Source: an uncultured Alteromonadaceae bacterium
GTDB taxonomy: Bacteria; Pseudomonadota; Gammaproteobacteria; Pseudomonadales; Halieaceae
Direction: 5' to 3'
DNA: 64,000 nucleotides
Assembly: GCA_913064725.1 (NCBI GenBank)
Contig: CAJYAI010000001.1
Coordinates: forward strand, 1-64,000
The notes under the pieces are model-generated. The model worked only from the letters and a program-made list of their open reading frames with translations, was not told the origin of the DNA and searched no databases. Position 1 is the stretch's first letter. Every line of letters starts with the position of its first letter. This document shows positions 9,718-18,616 of the stretch, one piece after another. The position numbers were made by a program, and so were the translations under genes.

Positions 9718-10884
9718 TTATTCGATGACGGTGACGGGCATGCCCTCGACCACAAATTGCAGTGGTGAGATGCTAATGCGCTCGCCTGTGGCAAGGCCGT
9801 CAGAGATGAGCGCAGTTTGGTCCGATAATTTAAAAATCGAAACGGGTCGAAAATGCAGGCGACTCGCCTCGTCGATGACCATGACGGCGTTGTCAGGCCG
9901 AAGCGCCGTTCGCGGAACTGATACTAAATTGTCGACGGAGCGGCCTTCTATTTTAGCGTCGACAAACAAGCCCACAGGCAACCGTACGCCGTTGTCATTG
10001 ACCGTCTGAGAAACCTCAACAATCAGATGTAAAAACCGACTTTTTGTTGCAATATCGCCTTCTGTTCGCAGGAGTTTCGCGTCCCACATCTGGGTGCTAC
10101 CGGCGTAATTAGCGGTCAATGTCACATTAGCTGGCGTGTCATCGGCGAGGCCGGTTTGTGCGAAGCTTGGGTTCAGGTAGGCCAGCTGAGCGTCGGCCAG
10201 CGGCAATCGAACTTCCAGTCGATCGATATCATAAAGCGTCGCCATCGTCGCGCCCTTGGGAATAAATTGGCCTAAATCCACGGCTTCGTCTCGCACACGC
10301 CCGTTATACGGCGCGACAAATACAGTTCGCGCGAGATCGATTTTGGCGCGATCGACAGCCGCTGCCGCATCGTCTGCAGCGGCTTGCGCGACACTTTGCA
10401 AACGCTCGATATTTTGCAGTTCTGCCACACTTGCCAGCTCGTCTGCATACAATGAGCGGATGCGAGCTGCCTCCTCGTCCGCGTAGCGTTTTTCTGCCTG
10501 CATCCGCTTGCGATTTGCTTGGGCTCTGGCGAGCGCGATCTCATAGTCCCTCGGATCGAGTCGCAGGAGGACATCACCTTGCTTAAACTCGCCACCGGAG
10601 GCGAGGTTGGGAGAAATACTAACGACTTCTCCCGCAACCTGCGAAACCAGCTTGGTTTCTATTTTGGGTTGCACGTTGCCTTCGGAGGTGACGCTGAGGC
10701 TGATGGTCGTGGGATTGACCGTCATGGCCCGTACGGCAACCGGCACGGGTTCCTTGGGAGTCGTGCCCAGCTGGGGTTTAGTGCCAACGAGCACCAGGTA
10801 AACCCCTGCGGAGATAGCAAGAATGATTGCCGGGACCAGCAGTTTTCGGAGCGCAAACGCTGTGCGATCGGTGGGGTGGTCCAT
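9718..10884 (-). CDS. RND efflux membrane-fusion (periplasmic adaptor) protein
   Basis: A 388-residue HlyD/AcrA-type adaptor. One N-terminal membrane anchor spans about residues 15-33 and there is no lipobox cysteine, so it is anchored by the helix rather than by lipid. A lipoyl-like half (about residues 70-100) leads into an alanine- and arginine-rich coiled-coil hairpin (about 105-180), then the second lipoyl half and beta-barrel domain. The ATG is preceded by 5'-UTR sequence with a good -10 box further up. It is first in a two-gene operon with the RND permease. Confidence 0.9.
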   Translation of the reverse strand: MDHPTDRTAFALRKLLVPAIILAISAGVYLVLVGTKPQLGTTPKEPVPVAVRAMTVNPTTISLSVTSEGNVQPKIETKLVSQVAGEVVSISPNLASGGEFKQGDVLLRLDPRDYEIALARAQANRKRMQAEKRYADEEAARIRSLYADELASVAELQNIERLQSVAQAAADDAAAAVDRAKIDLARTVFVAPYNGRVRDEAVDLGQFIPKGATMATLYDIDRLEVRLPLADAQLAYLNPSFAQTGLADDTPANVTLTANYAGSTQMWDAKLLRTEGDIATKSRFLHLIVEVSQTVNDNGVRLPVGLFVDAKIEGRSVDNLVSVPRTALRPDNAVMVIDEASRLHFRPVSIFKLSDQTALISDGLATGERISISPLQFVVEGMPVTVIE

Positions 10885-10937
10885 AGTCAGTGCTCAATCA
10901 TTCCGAAGGGCGTGAGGTCATTCTCACGTGCGACCGC

Positions 10938-10943
10938 ATTATA
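10938..10943 (-). promoter_or_regulatory. Candidate -10 box for the RND operon
   Basis: Read on the minus strand this is a perfect TATAAT, 53 bases before the adaptor ATG. No good -35 hexamer lies at 17 bases; a TTGAGG is only 11 bases away. The call rests on the -10 element alone. Confidence 0.35.
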
Positions 10944-11083
10944 CGGGGTGTTTGCCTCAATCCGCGTCATACTTATGAATGATGACAATGCCATCATTAA
11001 CGGCCGCGCGTTGTGTCTTGCGTTTTCGGCGAACCCGAGTCTAAGACGGGAGGGGCCTTAGCGAGCCCCGGCTCGGTGGGTCT

Positions 11084-12184
11084 TTATATCGGCAGACCGT
11101 CATCGATAGCGTGATTTCGATCCGCGGGCGTTTGCACCCCGGGTACGTGGTAGATGCCATTGACGGCTGTCTGTGTCGAACCGATGTCATCCCTCGCCGC
11201 GTAAAACTGGCTGTACCACTTACGTCCCTTCAGGAAGGGCCCCTCGGTTTTCATCGCCATGGGTTTCAGCGCGGGTGTTTTGTTCTGCCAGATTTCAAAG
11301 TCTTTGGAGAAAGCTTCGAGCGCTCCCGCCTGAATGGCTTTGGCCATTTCCTTGTCCTCTGCTGTAATAGTGCCCGTTGCAGACTTGACGAGACAGCCGT
11401 GCCACGACTTGATTTTCCCGTCGCTAACCGGCGTATTTGCGATCATCTCGAACTGCGTCGCATCGCCCCAGACCTGCTTTGACAGCAACACACCTGGCCC
11501 CGTATACCAAGTGGTGGTGTATAACATCGCGCCGCCGTAGAGCGTCATCGCACCGCCTTGACGCTGGATGAGTACGTGGTCGCGCATTTCGTTCTCAAAG
11601 TATTCGCAAGGGGCGCCATGTGTCGGACCGAGATGTCGGTTGTCGCACATATTATCCAGCACCTCCTGCGGATGGAGCTCTAGCTCAGGTAGGTGGTCTA
11701 GGTCCCAATGAACCCATCCTCCCTCGTCCCACTGCTCGAGATAGGGGGCCGCGTAGTCAGGCTCTGCGCCGTCTTCGTCAAACCACATCATGATGCAGCC
11801 CATGTTGTCGACGACAGGGTAAGAGCGTATCGAGGCCGATTTGGGGCAGGGCCCGTCGTGGTAGGGAATGTCATCAACGTGACCTTCCGAACTATAGCGC
11901 CAGCCGTGGTAGGGACATCGGATGGAGTCACCCTCGACATGCTTGCCGCCCACGTCCGCTACAATCAGCATGGCGCTCGTATTTTTCGCGAGGTGGGTGC
12001 CCATATGTTTACAGTAGGCGTCGAGCATGACGGGGTTACCGCTCTCGCCACGATAGAGCGCAAAGTCGCGACCGAAAAAGGTGACGCCAATCGGTCCGTT
12101 ATCAATTTCTCGGCTCTCGGCTACGATGAACCAGCCTCTTGGGTAGGTGTTTGGCCCTAAACCGTAGTCTGCTGCTTGTGCCAC
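11084..12184 (-). CDS. Rieske non-heme iron oxygenase, KshA/DAF-36-like oxygenase component
   Basis: A 366-residue cytoplasmic oxygenase. The Rieske [2Fe-2S] ligands are C58 and H60 (CKHMGTH) and C90 and H93 (CPYHGW). The mononuclear iron site is D181, H184 and H189 in the pattern D-x2-H-x4-H. The N-terminal Rieske plus C-terminal catalytic layout and length match steroid-directed oxygenases such as 3-ketosteroid 9-alpha-hydroxylase KshA. An electron-donating reductase is needed and none is encoded nearby. It diverges from the acyl-CoA dehydrogenase operon across a 194-base gap. It is one of three such oxygenases in the window and the most divergent around the iron site. Position specificity cannot be told from sequence alone. 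Confidence 0.85.
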   Translation of the reverse strand: MAQAADYGLGPNTYPRGWFIVAESREIDNGPIGVTFFGRDFALYRGESGNPVMLDAYCKHMGTHLAKNTSAMLIVADVGGKHVEGDSIRCPYHGWRYSSEGHVDDIPYHDGPCPKSASIRSYPVVDNMGCIMMWFDEDGAEPDYAAPYLEQWDEGGWVHWDLDHLPELELHPQEVLDNMCDNRHLGPTHGAPCEYFENEMRDHVLIQRQGGAMTLYGGAMLYTTTWYTGPGVLLSKQVWGDATQFEMIANTPVSDGKIKSWHGCLVKSATGTITAEDKEMAKAIQAGALEAFSKDFEIWQNKTPALKPMAMKTEGPFLKGRKWYSQFYAARDDIGSTQTAVNGIYHVPGVQTPADRNHAIDDGLPI

Positions 12185-12209
12185 TGTCTCTCTCCTGTTG
12201 GTGCATCAT

Positions 12210-12226
12210 GTCACTCTGTCAGTGAC
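12210..12226. promoter_or_regulatory. Inverted repeat in divergent promoter region (possible operator)
   Basis: GTCACT-CTGTC-AGTGAC is a perfect 6-bp inverted repeat with a 5-base spacer. It lies 25 bases upstream of the Rieske ATG, between that gene and the divergent acyl-CoA dehydrogenase operon. A weak AAATGGACAG, partly like the CAAAYGGAYTAC element, follows at 12271-12280. Binding of a regulator is inference. Confidence 0.35.
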
Positions 12227-12378
12227 GGAGTCTGATAACGATAAACTAGGCCAATTAGAATCGCTGGTCAAAATGGACAGTCGTCATTCTCTAGACAAAA
12301 AGGACGATGACAGCGACCCTCACGAGACTGAGCATGCAGCGCTAGCATCCGTGATCCCTATTCAGTCAGGAGTGACAT

Positions 12379-13590
12379 TTGAGTCAAGATCAATTAGCTC
12401 TGTTTAGAACCGAAGTGTCGGCCTGGCTGAAGACGCATTGTCCGGCCTCGCAGCGCCAACCTATCGTCCGCGAAGAGCAGATATGGGGCGGTCGCCGACG
12501 TGTATTTCCAAGTGCGGATGCAAAGCAGTGGTTTGAGGCCTGTCGCGACAGGGGGTATACCGCGCCCGAGTGGCCTGTCGAATACGGCGGTGCTGGGCTG
12601 ACGCCAGAGCAGGCAAAGATTTTGAAGCAAGAAATGGCGCGGCTGCAATGCCGCCCACCATTGTATTGTCAGGGGCTATGGATGTTGGGCCCGGCGTTGT
12701 TGGTTTATGGCAGTGAGGCGCAGAAGCGTGAGCACTTATCGGCCATTTGCCGCGGAGAGATCCGGTGGGCGCAAGGCTATTCAGAGCCGTCTGCGGGTTC
12801 GGACTTAGCTAATCTGAAAACCAAAGCCGAGGACTGTGGTGACCACTTTCTTGTTAATGGGACCAAAATATGGACGACTAAGGCGGATGAGGCCGACTGG
12901 ATCTTTTGTCTTGTTCGAACGAGTGATGCCTCGCCCAAGCAGGCAGGCATCAGCTTTTTACTCATTGATATGGCCAGTGAGGGAGTGTCTACGTCGCCCA
13001 TTCAATTAATCAGTGGCGAATCCGAGTTTTGCCAGACCTTTTTTGACAATGTGCAGGTGCCCAAAGCCAACTTGGTTGGTGAGTTGAATGGTGGATGGGC
13101 GGTAGCTAAAGAACTACTGAAGCACGAGCGCAAGATGATGGCCGCATTTGACGGCATGCTGGAAAAACCGGCGATGTCTTTGCTGGAGTTGGCTCACTAC
13201 GCGGTAGGTGTTGATCAAGATGGTCGGCTGGGGAACTCAGAGCTTCGCAGTGATATTGCACAGCACCTCATGCGCGAGCAGGCCATTAGTCAATTGGGTG
13301 AGCGTATTTACTGGCAGGGAAAGGCTAAACAGTCAGACCCCCGATTGCCGTTATTGATGAAGCATCTGGGTACGACCGAGACACAGACGAAAGACGAGCT
13401 AATTTTGCGAGCTCTGGGTGATGAAGGACTGTCCATGGAGGACGAATGCGTGCCTGAAGGTTTGCGCAAAATGGTGAAGCAGTGGGCCTTTAACAAAGCC
13501 CTGACCATCGCTGGAGGTACCAGTGAGGTCCAGTTGAATATCATAGCCAAGCGCGCGTTGAGCATGCCTACCTCAGAGGTTAAGTCGTGA
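12379..13590 (+). CDS. Acyl-CoA dehydrogenase, larger subunit of a probable heteromer
   Basis: A 403-residue flavoenzyme with the complete acyl-CoA dehydrogenase layout: helical N-terminal domain, middle beta domain with the signature QGYSEPSAGSDLA (about residues 133-145), and C-terminal helical domain ending in the FAD-contact stretch AGGTSEVQ. Start is TTG, chosen because AGGAG lies six bases upstream (12368-12372). Its stop overlaps the GTG start of a second, smaller acyl-CoA dehydrogenase. Such adjacent pairs encode alpha2-beta2 enzymes in steroid side-chain beta-oxidation, for example FadE26-FadE27 or FadE28-FadE29 of actinobacteria; the sizes here are closest to FadE26/27. It would desaturate a steroid-CoA thioester. 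Confidence 0.85.
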   Translation: MSQDQLALFRTEVSAWLKTHCPASQRQPIVREEQIWGGRRRVFPSADAKQWFEACRDRGYTAPEWPVEYGGAGLTPEQAKILKQEMARLQCRPPLYCQGLWMLGPALLVYGSEAQKREHLSAICRGEIRWAQGYSEPSAGSDLANLKTKAEDCGDHFLVNGTKIWTTKADEADWIFCLVRTSDASPKQAGISFLLIDMASEGVSTSPIQLISGESEFCQTFFDNVQVPKANLVGELNGGWAVAKELLKHERKMMAAFDGMLEKPAMSLLELAHYAVGVDQDGRLGNSELRSDIAQHLMREQAISQLGERIYWQGKAKQSDPRLPLLMKHLGTTETQTKDELILRALGDEGLSMEDECVPEGLRKMVKQWAFNKALTIAGGTSEVQLNIIAKRALSMPTSEVKS

Positions 13591-14690
13591 TCTTGAATGC
13601 TGAGCAATTAATGATGCGCGAGACAGTGGCGCAGTTTTTTGCTGAACGAGCGCCAATCAGCCGCCTGCGAGCGCTAGAGCATGAGCCGATTGATATCAGC
13701 TACGACGTTGAATTGTGGTCTGACATGGTGGCGCTTGGGTTGACTGGGATTACCGTTCCCGAAGTCTATGACGGTCTCGATTTTGGCTGGCTTGGATTGG
13801 GTGCGATTGCGCAGGAAGCGGGACGCTGCCTCGTGGCAAGCCCACTCTTGTCGAGCGTTGTGATGGGACAGAACGTACTTCTCAATTGTGGCTCAAGGGC
13901 TCAGATCGAGCGGTATCTCCCCGCCATGCTGTCGGGTGACAGCACGTCTACGCTAGCTCTGGATGAGGGGAGGGCATTCGATCCCGATAGTATCGTGGTA
14001 GCTGAACGTGCCGGTACTATGAGTGGGCGTAAAATTCGCGTGCTCGATGCACCGATGTGTTCCCTTATTTTTTCTGTCGCTCGGCGCGAGTCTGGCGAGC
14101 TTGGTGTGGCCCTTGTCAGCGCGGATTCTCGGGGTATTACTGCTAGTGGTAGGCGTCTGATGGACCTGCACGACAGTGGCTCGGTGGTGTTCGAGGCACT
14201 TCAGACGGAGACCATCGAGTGGCTTGAGGGCCTTGATATTCGGGGAGGCCTCCAAAAGACCTTAGACCAAGCGACGGCTGTGCTCGCTGCTGAGATGATG
14301 GGCACTGCGCGTGAGGCGCTCGAGCGAACAGTGACCTTCCTTGGCGAGCGAGAGCAATTCGATGTCAAGCTAGGTACCTTTCAAGCGTTACAACATCGAT
14401 GTGCCCAAATGTACTGCGAGCTTGAACTGGCAGACAGTGCTGTAGCGGCGGCACTTGTGGCCCTGGATCACGATGCGCAAAACACGAGTAGTTTGGTCAG
14501 TAGTGCCAAGGCGCTTGCTAATGATTGCTTGACGCTCATCAGTTCGGAGTCGGTGCAGCTACACGGCGGTATGGGCGTGACCGAAGAGATGGATATGGGA
14601 CTATTCCTGAAGCGCTCTCGGGTTTGTAACCAGCTTCTCGGGTCCTCAAGCTATCACCGTGATCGTTATGCGCGACTTAACGGATTTTGA
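13587..14690 (+). CDS. Acyl-CoA dehydrogenase, smaller subunit of a probable heteromer
   Basis: A 367-residue acyl-CoA dehydrogenase with a short, divergent middle domain and a conserved C-terminal segment around VQLHGGMGVTEE (about residue 325). It starts with GTG, overlapping the previous stop as GTGA. In heteromeric steroid acyl-CoA dehydrogenases one subunit carries the catalytic base and the other supplies FAD contacts; the compact second subunit here fits that pattern. It is the last gene of the two-gene operon; the next gene is convergent. Confidence 0.82.
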   Translation: MILNAEQLMMRETVAQFFAERAPISRLRALEHEPIDISYDVELWSDMVALGLTGITVPEVYDGLDFGWLGLGAIAQEAGRCLVASPLLSSVVMGQNVLLNCGSRAQIERYLPAMLSGDSTSTLALDEGRAFDPDSIVVAERAGTMSGRKIRVLDAPMCSLIFSVARRESGELGVALVSADSRGITASGRRLMDLHDSGSVVFEALQTETIEWLEGLDIRGGLQKTLDQATAVLAAEMMGTAREALERTVTFLGEREQFDVKLGTFQALQHRCAQMYCELELADSAVAAALVALDHDAQNTSSLVSSAKALANDCLTLISSESVQLHGGMGVTEEMDMGLFLKRSRVCNQLLGSSSYHRDRYARLNGF

Positions 14691-14802
14691 GCAGCTGTTG
14701 GACCGCTATGCTAGATCTCTGTTTTTCGCTCTAAACACAGCCTCACCTCTCGTGGCTTTCGTCAGCTGCGCTTCAGATGTGGCGTTGTCAGCGTGCCCGA
14801 TG

Positions 14803-15825
14803 CTAGGCGGCGGGCTCGACTAGAAACTGGCTGAACCAGCGACGAAACTTCGCAAAGGGTCCATCACCGTCACATAAAAGCGGGCGATCGAAGTATTTTT
14901 TTCGATCCCAAATGATCTGATCTTCCGACATTTGCTGGCAAATGTTGCCAATGATCGCTTTTCCGACAGTTTTTCCCAACGTGTCCTGTGTTGCCTTTGG
15001 CTGGATAAAGGCATAGGTCGCATAGGTTCTCTCGGGACCAACCGGGGTGACGTTGGCTAACAATATAGTGTCGTATATGCCCGTAAAGCGGACGACGGAG
15101 AGGCCAGCGCCTTGACTGCGTGTTTCTATCGCACCGTCGACAATGCCGCGTGGCGTAGGCTGTCGGGTGATGAACTTGCCCTCGCGAATATGTCCATCAA
15201 AATTCTGAAAAGCGGCTTCCGGTACATCATCCGTACCGTGGACGTACAAGAAGTGCGCTGCGTCGACTGCGTTTTCACCCATTTCTTGCATGTGCGTATT
15301 AACGTCCCATGTGTGGATGATCATCTCTCCCCAGTCGGGATGATTGGCTTGCGCCTCGGGGATAATTTCTGGCTCCCACGAGGGCGCTTCTTTGTTCGGG
15401 TGGTACCACACTAAAATCTGTTGATTGATCTCGCGGACGTCCCAAGAGCCCAGAATCGACTCACCTTTGGCGACGCGCGGCGGCATGTTCTTCGCGTAAG
15501 GGATGTGCGTGCACTGGCCATCGCCGTTCCAGCGCCAGCCATGAAATGGGCACTCGATGCTATCCCCTACGATTCGGGGTCCTTTACCGGTCTGCTCGCG
15601 AATGCCATAGCCCAAATGTGCACCCATGTGGGGGCAAAAGGCATCAACCACCTTGGCGTCGCCAGCTTCGGTCCTGAAGACCACCAACTCCTGCCCGAAA
15701 TATTCGACCGGAATGGCATCGCCGACGTTGAGTTCATGCGAGTACAACACCTGAAACCAACCCATAGGCATGGGCAAGGGACAGCGCGGGGTATCGGTGG
15801 CGATCATCATGTGACTCGTTTCCAA
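14803..15825 (-). CDS. Rieske non-heme iron oxygenase, KshA/DAF-36-like oxygenase component
   Basis: A 340-residue oxygenase. The Rieske ligands are C64, H66 (CPHMGAH) and C92, H95 (CPFHGW). The iron site D188, H191, H196 lies in ENAVDAAHFLYVHG, with N185 in the position usually conserved in the family. This motif resembles both KshA and the cholesterol 7-desaturase DAF-36/Neverland group. It diverges from an acyl-CoA synthetase gene, and the shared 167-base promoter region holds two tandem copies of CAAATGGATTAC. In-frame methionines at residues 6 and 7 are alternative starts. The reaction is likely a steroid-ring hydroxylation or desaturation, exact position unknown. Confidence 0.87.
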   Translation of the reverse strand: METSHMMIATDTPRCPLPMPMGWFQVLYSHELNVGDAIPVEYFGQELVVFRTEAGDAKVVDAFCPHMGAHLGYGIREQTGKGPRIVGDSIECPFHGWRWNGDGQCTHIPYAKNMPPRVAKGESILGSWDVREINQQILVWYHPNKEAPSWEPEIIPEAQANHPDWGEMIIHTWDVNTHMQEMGENAVDAAHFLYVHGTDDVPEAAFQNFDGHIREGKFITRQPTPRGIVDGAIETRSQGAGLSVVRFTGIYDTILLANVTPVGPERTYATYAFIQPKATQDTLGKTVGKAIIGNICQQMSEDQIIWDRKKYFDRPLLCDGDGPFAKFRRWFSQFLVEPAA

Positions 15826-15885
15826 AATAAAGGATCAGGGAAAGTATAACGGCTGAGGCTGGACTGCCTACCTATAGATGGTGTG

Positions 15886-15918
15886 CAAATGGATTACGGG
15901 GCCTTCAAATGGATTACG
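15886..15918 (+). promoter_or_regulatory. Tandem CAAATGGATTACG elements, 20-bp period
   Basis: The identical 13-mer CAAATGGATTACG occurs at 15886-15898 and 15906-15918. The 20-bp period equals about two helical turns, so both would lie on the same DNA face. They sit between a Rieske oxygenase (minus) and an acyl-CoA synthetase (plus). Near-identical 12-mers occur at 21687-21698 and, on the minus strand, 52070-52081. I read them as activator or repressor sites shared by the regulon (inference). Confidence 0.6.
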
Positions 15919-15992
15919 ACGCGGTTGTATGGATCATCGCCTTAAGTAGCTATCGCTGGATACACTGAGCGAAACGAGAGAAGGGGATTCCC

Positions 15993-17666
15993 GTGTCAAT
16001 AACCACCACTATCGAGGAACTGACTGCGCAAGGCGCTTTCTTTGAGGTTTGTGAGACAGCGACAGCCCGAGGAACGCTACCGGGTTTCAAGCATGCGCCG
16101 CAAACACTCACCGAAATCATTCAAAATGCACGTGGACATGGCGACCTTAATTTTATTGTTTCTGGTGACACACGTCTGAGTTTTGCCGAGTTCTTTGCGC
16201 GAGCGGACACACTGCGGGCGTTTCTAGAGTCAGAGGGCATGAAGTCCGGTGATCGTTTTGCCATTGCCATGCGCAACAATGCTGAGTGGCTCATTGGCTT
16301 CACTGCGGCTTTTCTTGCCGGTGCTACGGTTGTCCCTATCAATAGTTGGGGCCAGGCCCCAGAGCTGGCCTTTGCCGTTAACGATTGTGAAGCCTCTTGG
16401 CTTCTTTGCGATGATCAGCGTGCCCACATGCTCGATGCTCTACTTCCAACCGAGCGACGGTTGGTGGTTTATGAGCGGTCAGAGCCAGGATCTCGCCGCG
16501 GTGTCTGTTTTGAGGATGCGATCAGCAGTGACGCGCCTTCAGAGGTGACGCTACCGAGTGCCGATGAGGTCTGTCTGATTTTGTACACCTCGGGCAGCAC
16601 GGGAGCACCCAAGGGTGTGATTCACTGTCAGCAGGCGCTGTCGCAGGCAGTCTTTAACATGATGTTTACGGGCATGCTGACCATGACCGTTGAAGGTGGG
16701 CTACGTGAGCTCAGAGGTGGCGCACTGCAAGAAAAAGCCTTGCTTAACGTGCCGTTATTTCACGCGACAGGGCTTTTGGGCTCGTTTGTACTGCCCCTAG
16801 TTACCGCGCAGGGGATTGTCATGATTGCCAAGTGGGACGCACAGGAGGCGCTGCGACTCATCGAAAGCGAGCGCGTAACGCTGTTCAGCAGCGTGCCCGC
16901 CCTGGTAAAGGATCTACTGACCCAGCCCAATCTGCACGAATTCGACATTTCGTCACTGCAACGTGTGTCATCGGGCGGAGCTGCAATGCCGTCGGATCTT
17001 CCCGGTATCATTGAGACAAAAATTGATCAGGCCTATGCCTCAGGCGGTTATGGATTGACCGAGACTCTGGCTGTTGGGAGCCAAGCTGCAGGGGCGGTTT
17101 TTGATGCGAAACCGGCTGCGGCAGGCGTACAGTCACCTATCATGCAGGTGCGATGTGCCGCGCCGGATGGCACAGTTTTGCCAACAGGTGAGGCCGGTGA
17201 AATCGAAATGCAGGGTATGGCCTGTACCTTGGGTTATTGGAACAAACCTGATGCCAACGCGGCTATTTTTACCGAAGACGGCTGGATGAAAACCGGGGAC
17301 ATAGGTTACGTTGATGATGACGGCTATCTACACATTACAGGAAGGATTAAGGACATTGTCATCCGTGGAGGCGAAAATATCTTTCCGGGCGATACGGAGC
17401 AAGCCTGCTACCAGATAGACGGGGTTAAAGAATGCGTTGTGTTTGGTATTCCCGACGAGGTGATGGGCGAAGAGCTTGCCATGATTGTGCGGGTCGATGG
17501 CAGTGTGGTCACGAAAGATCGTATTCGCAGCGGGCTAAAGTCACGTATCGCGGCTTACAAAATACCGAAATATATCCGCTTGACCGAGGAGCCACTGATG
17601 CGTGGCGCGACGGAGAAGTTTGATAAGCGCGCCATCAGGCGAGCATTTATAGATCAAATGCCCTGA
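15993..17666 (+). CDS. Acyl-CoA synthetase (AMP-forming)
   Basis: A 557-residue ANL-superfamily ligase. The phosphate loop YTSGSTGAPKG is at residues 198-208, the A5 motif GGYGLTET near residue 350, and the hinge stretch KTGDIGYVDDDGYLHITGR near residue 430. The lysine-bearing C-terminal end (EKFDKRAIRR) is intact. It activates a carboxylate, here probably a steroid side chain or a degraded ring acid, as CoA thioester. Start GTG with GAGAAGGGG a few bases upstream. It is paralogous to the synthetase at 54496-56175; both share the EWLI...NSWG region near residues 97-120. It diverges from the second Rieske oxygenase across the tandem CAAATGGATTAC sites. Confidence 0.9.
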   Translation: MSITTTIEELTAQGAFFEVCETATARGTLPGFKHAPQTLTEIIQNARGHGDLNFIVSGDTRLSFAEFFARADTLRAFLESEGMKSGDRFAIAMRNNAEWLIGFTAAFLAGATVVPINSWGQAPELAFAVNDCEASWLLCDDQRAHMLDALLPTERRLVVYERSEPGSRRGVCFEDAISSDAPSEVTLPSADEVCLILYTSGSTGAPKGVIHCQQALSQAVFNMMFTGMLTMTVEGGLRELRGGALQEKALLNVPLFHATGLLGSFVLPLVTAQGIVMIAKWDAQEALRLIESERVTLFSSVPALVKDLLTQPNLHEFDISSLQRVSSGGAAMPSDLPGIIETKIDQAYASGGYGLTETLAVGSQAAGAVFDAKPAAAGVQSPIMQVRCAAPDGTVLPTGEAGEIEMQGMACTLGYWNKPDANAAIFTEDGWMKTGDIGYVDDDGYLHITGRIKDIVIRGGENIFPGDTEQACYQIDGVKECVVFGIPDEVMGEELAMIVRVDGSVVTKDRIRSGLKSRIAAYKIPKYIRLTEEPLMRGATEKFDKRAIRRAFIDQMP

Positions 17667-17693
17667 AGCGCGCATGTGCGGCGATGGCGATAT

Positions 17694-18464
17694 TTAAACA
17701 CCAAAGCCGCCGTCGACGGGTATCAGTTGGCCTGTCGTGTAGGCTGCGTGGTTTGAGGCGAGAAAGACGGCCATCTTGGCAACCTCCTCTGGTTGACCAA
17801 ACCGCTGTAGCGGTAGCGCGTTTTTTACGGTGTCGATCCACGCGTCATCAAATACCCCCTGTTCTTTTAGACGGAGGAAGATTCCCGTCTCGATTACACC
17901 AATAGCGATGCTATTGGCGCGGATGCCGTTGACACCTTCTTCTTTGGCAACGCCCTTGATTAGCTCCTCGACAGCCGCTTTGGGTGCAACTGAAAGAATG
18001 TCGAGCGGTGGGTATTTTAATAGTCCCGCAGAGCTGATGTGGAGGTAGCTGCCGCCACCCCCAGCGCGCAGATGGGGCAGCGTCGCATAAATGGCGTTGA
18101 ATGCGCCCTCCGCATCGGAGCGCATAACCCGCTGCCAAAGCTCAGGAGTGACCTCTGAAATGGGTGACTGCGGGATGTCGTAGCCCGTGGCGATAAACAC
18201 TGAGTGCAGACGACCGTGGTGTTTGAGGCCCTCATCGACAGCGGCTTTTAGCGTATCAATCTCCTGCAGAGATATGCGACAGCACGACACGCCACTGCCA
18301 TCACAGCCAAACTCAGAAACGAGCGCTTCAGCTCGCGCTTGATTGCTGTTGTAGCTCAGCATGAGCGGAACACCCGATGCAACGAGTTCTCGGCAGATGG
18401 CTTCGCCAACACCGCCACTGCCGCCAATGACCAAGGCAAAGCCCTCTGGGTAAGAATCGTTCAT
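17694..18464 (-). CDS. SDR-fold protein lacking the catalytic tyrosine
   Basis: A 256-residue Rossmann protein of the short-chain dehydrogenase family. The cofactor loop is GGSGGVGEA (about residues 14-22). The usual YxxxK motif reads S158-V-A-P-K162, so serine replaces the catalytic tyrosine while S145 and K162 remain at the correct spacing. The NNAG motif is replaced by ATGYD near residue 92. The C-terminal stretch TTGQLIPVDGGFGV is normal. It may be an SDR with altered chemistry or a binding or structural subunit. It ends 28 bases from the convergent acyl-CoA synthetase gene. Confidence 0.8.
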   Translation of the reverse strand: MNDSYPEGFALVIGGSGGVGEAICRELVASGVPLMLSYNSNQARAEALVSEFGCDGSGVSCCRISLQEIDTLKAAVDEGLKHHGRLHSVFIATGYDIPQSPISEVTPELWQRVMRSDAEGAFNAIYATLPHLRAGGGGSYLHISSAGLLKYPPLDILSVAPKAAVEELIKGVAKEEGVNGIRANSIAIGVIETGIFLRLKEQGVFDDAWIDTVKNALPLQRFGQPEEVAKMAVFLASNHAAYTTGQLIPVDGGFGV

Positions 18465-18573
18465 GCCGTCTCCTTAGTTATGAGTTTTTCGCATCTTTAG
18501 CGCGCGAGACCAGTTTTTAGCTGGGTTTGATCCGTGTTTCGGTAGCAGGGTAATACCAACAATTTACCGAGAC

Positions 18574-18597
18574 AAAAAAAACCCGCCAGCCGGCGGG
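18574..18597 (-). terminator. Rho-independent terminator after TonB receptor (minus strand)
   Basis: On the minus strand a 6-bp stem CCCGCC/GGCGGG (18582-18597) with a 4-base loop is followed by eight T (A at 18574-18581 on the plus strand). It lies just past the stop of the receptor gene. Confidence 0.92.
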
Positions 18598-18616
18598 TTC
18601 CTATCAAACGACTTGC

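Noticed and set aside
10519..11061. 180-codon plus-strand frame antisense to the membrane-fusion gene
   Set aside because: It is a shadow of the minus-strand adaptor gene and shows no protein-like pattern.
11062..11075. CGAGCCCCGGCTCG palindrome near the end of the first Rieske gene
   Set aside because: The loop would be two bases and no T tract follows on the minus strand, so it is not a convincing terminator.
12198..12407. 69-codon plus-strand frame in the divergent region before the acyl-CoA dehydrogenases
   Set aside because: It overlaps the well-supported TTG start at 12379 and covers the inverted repeat; no family resemblance.
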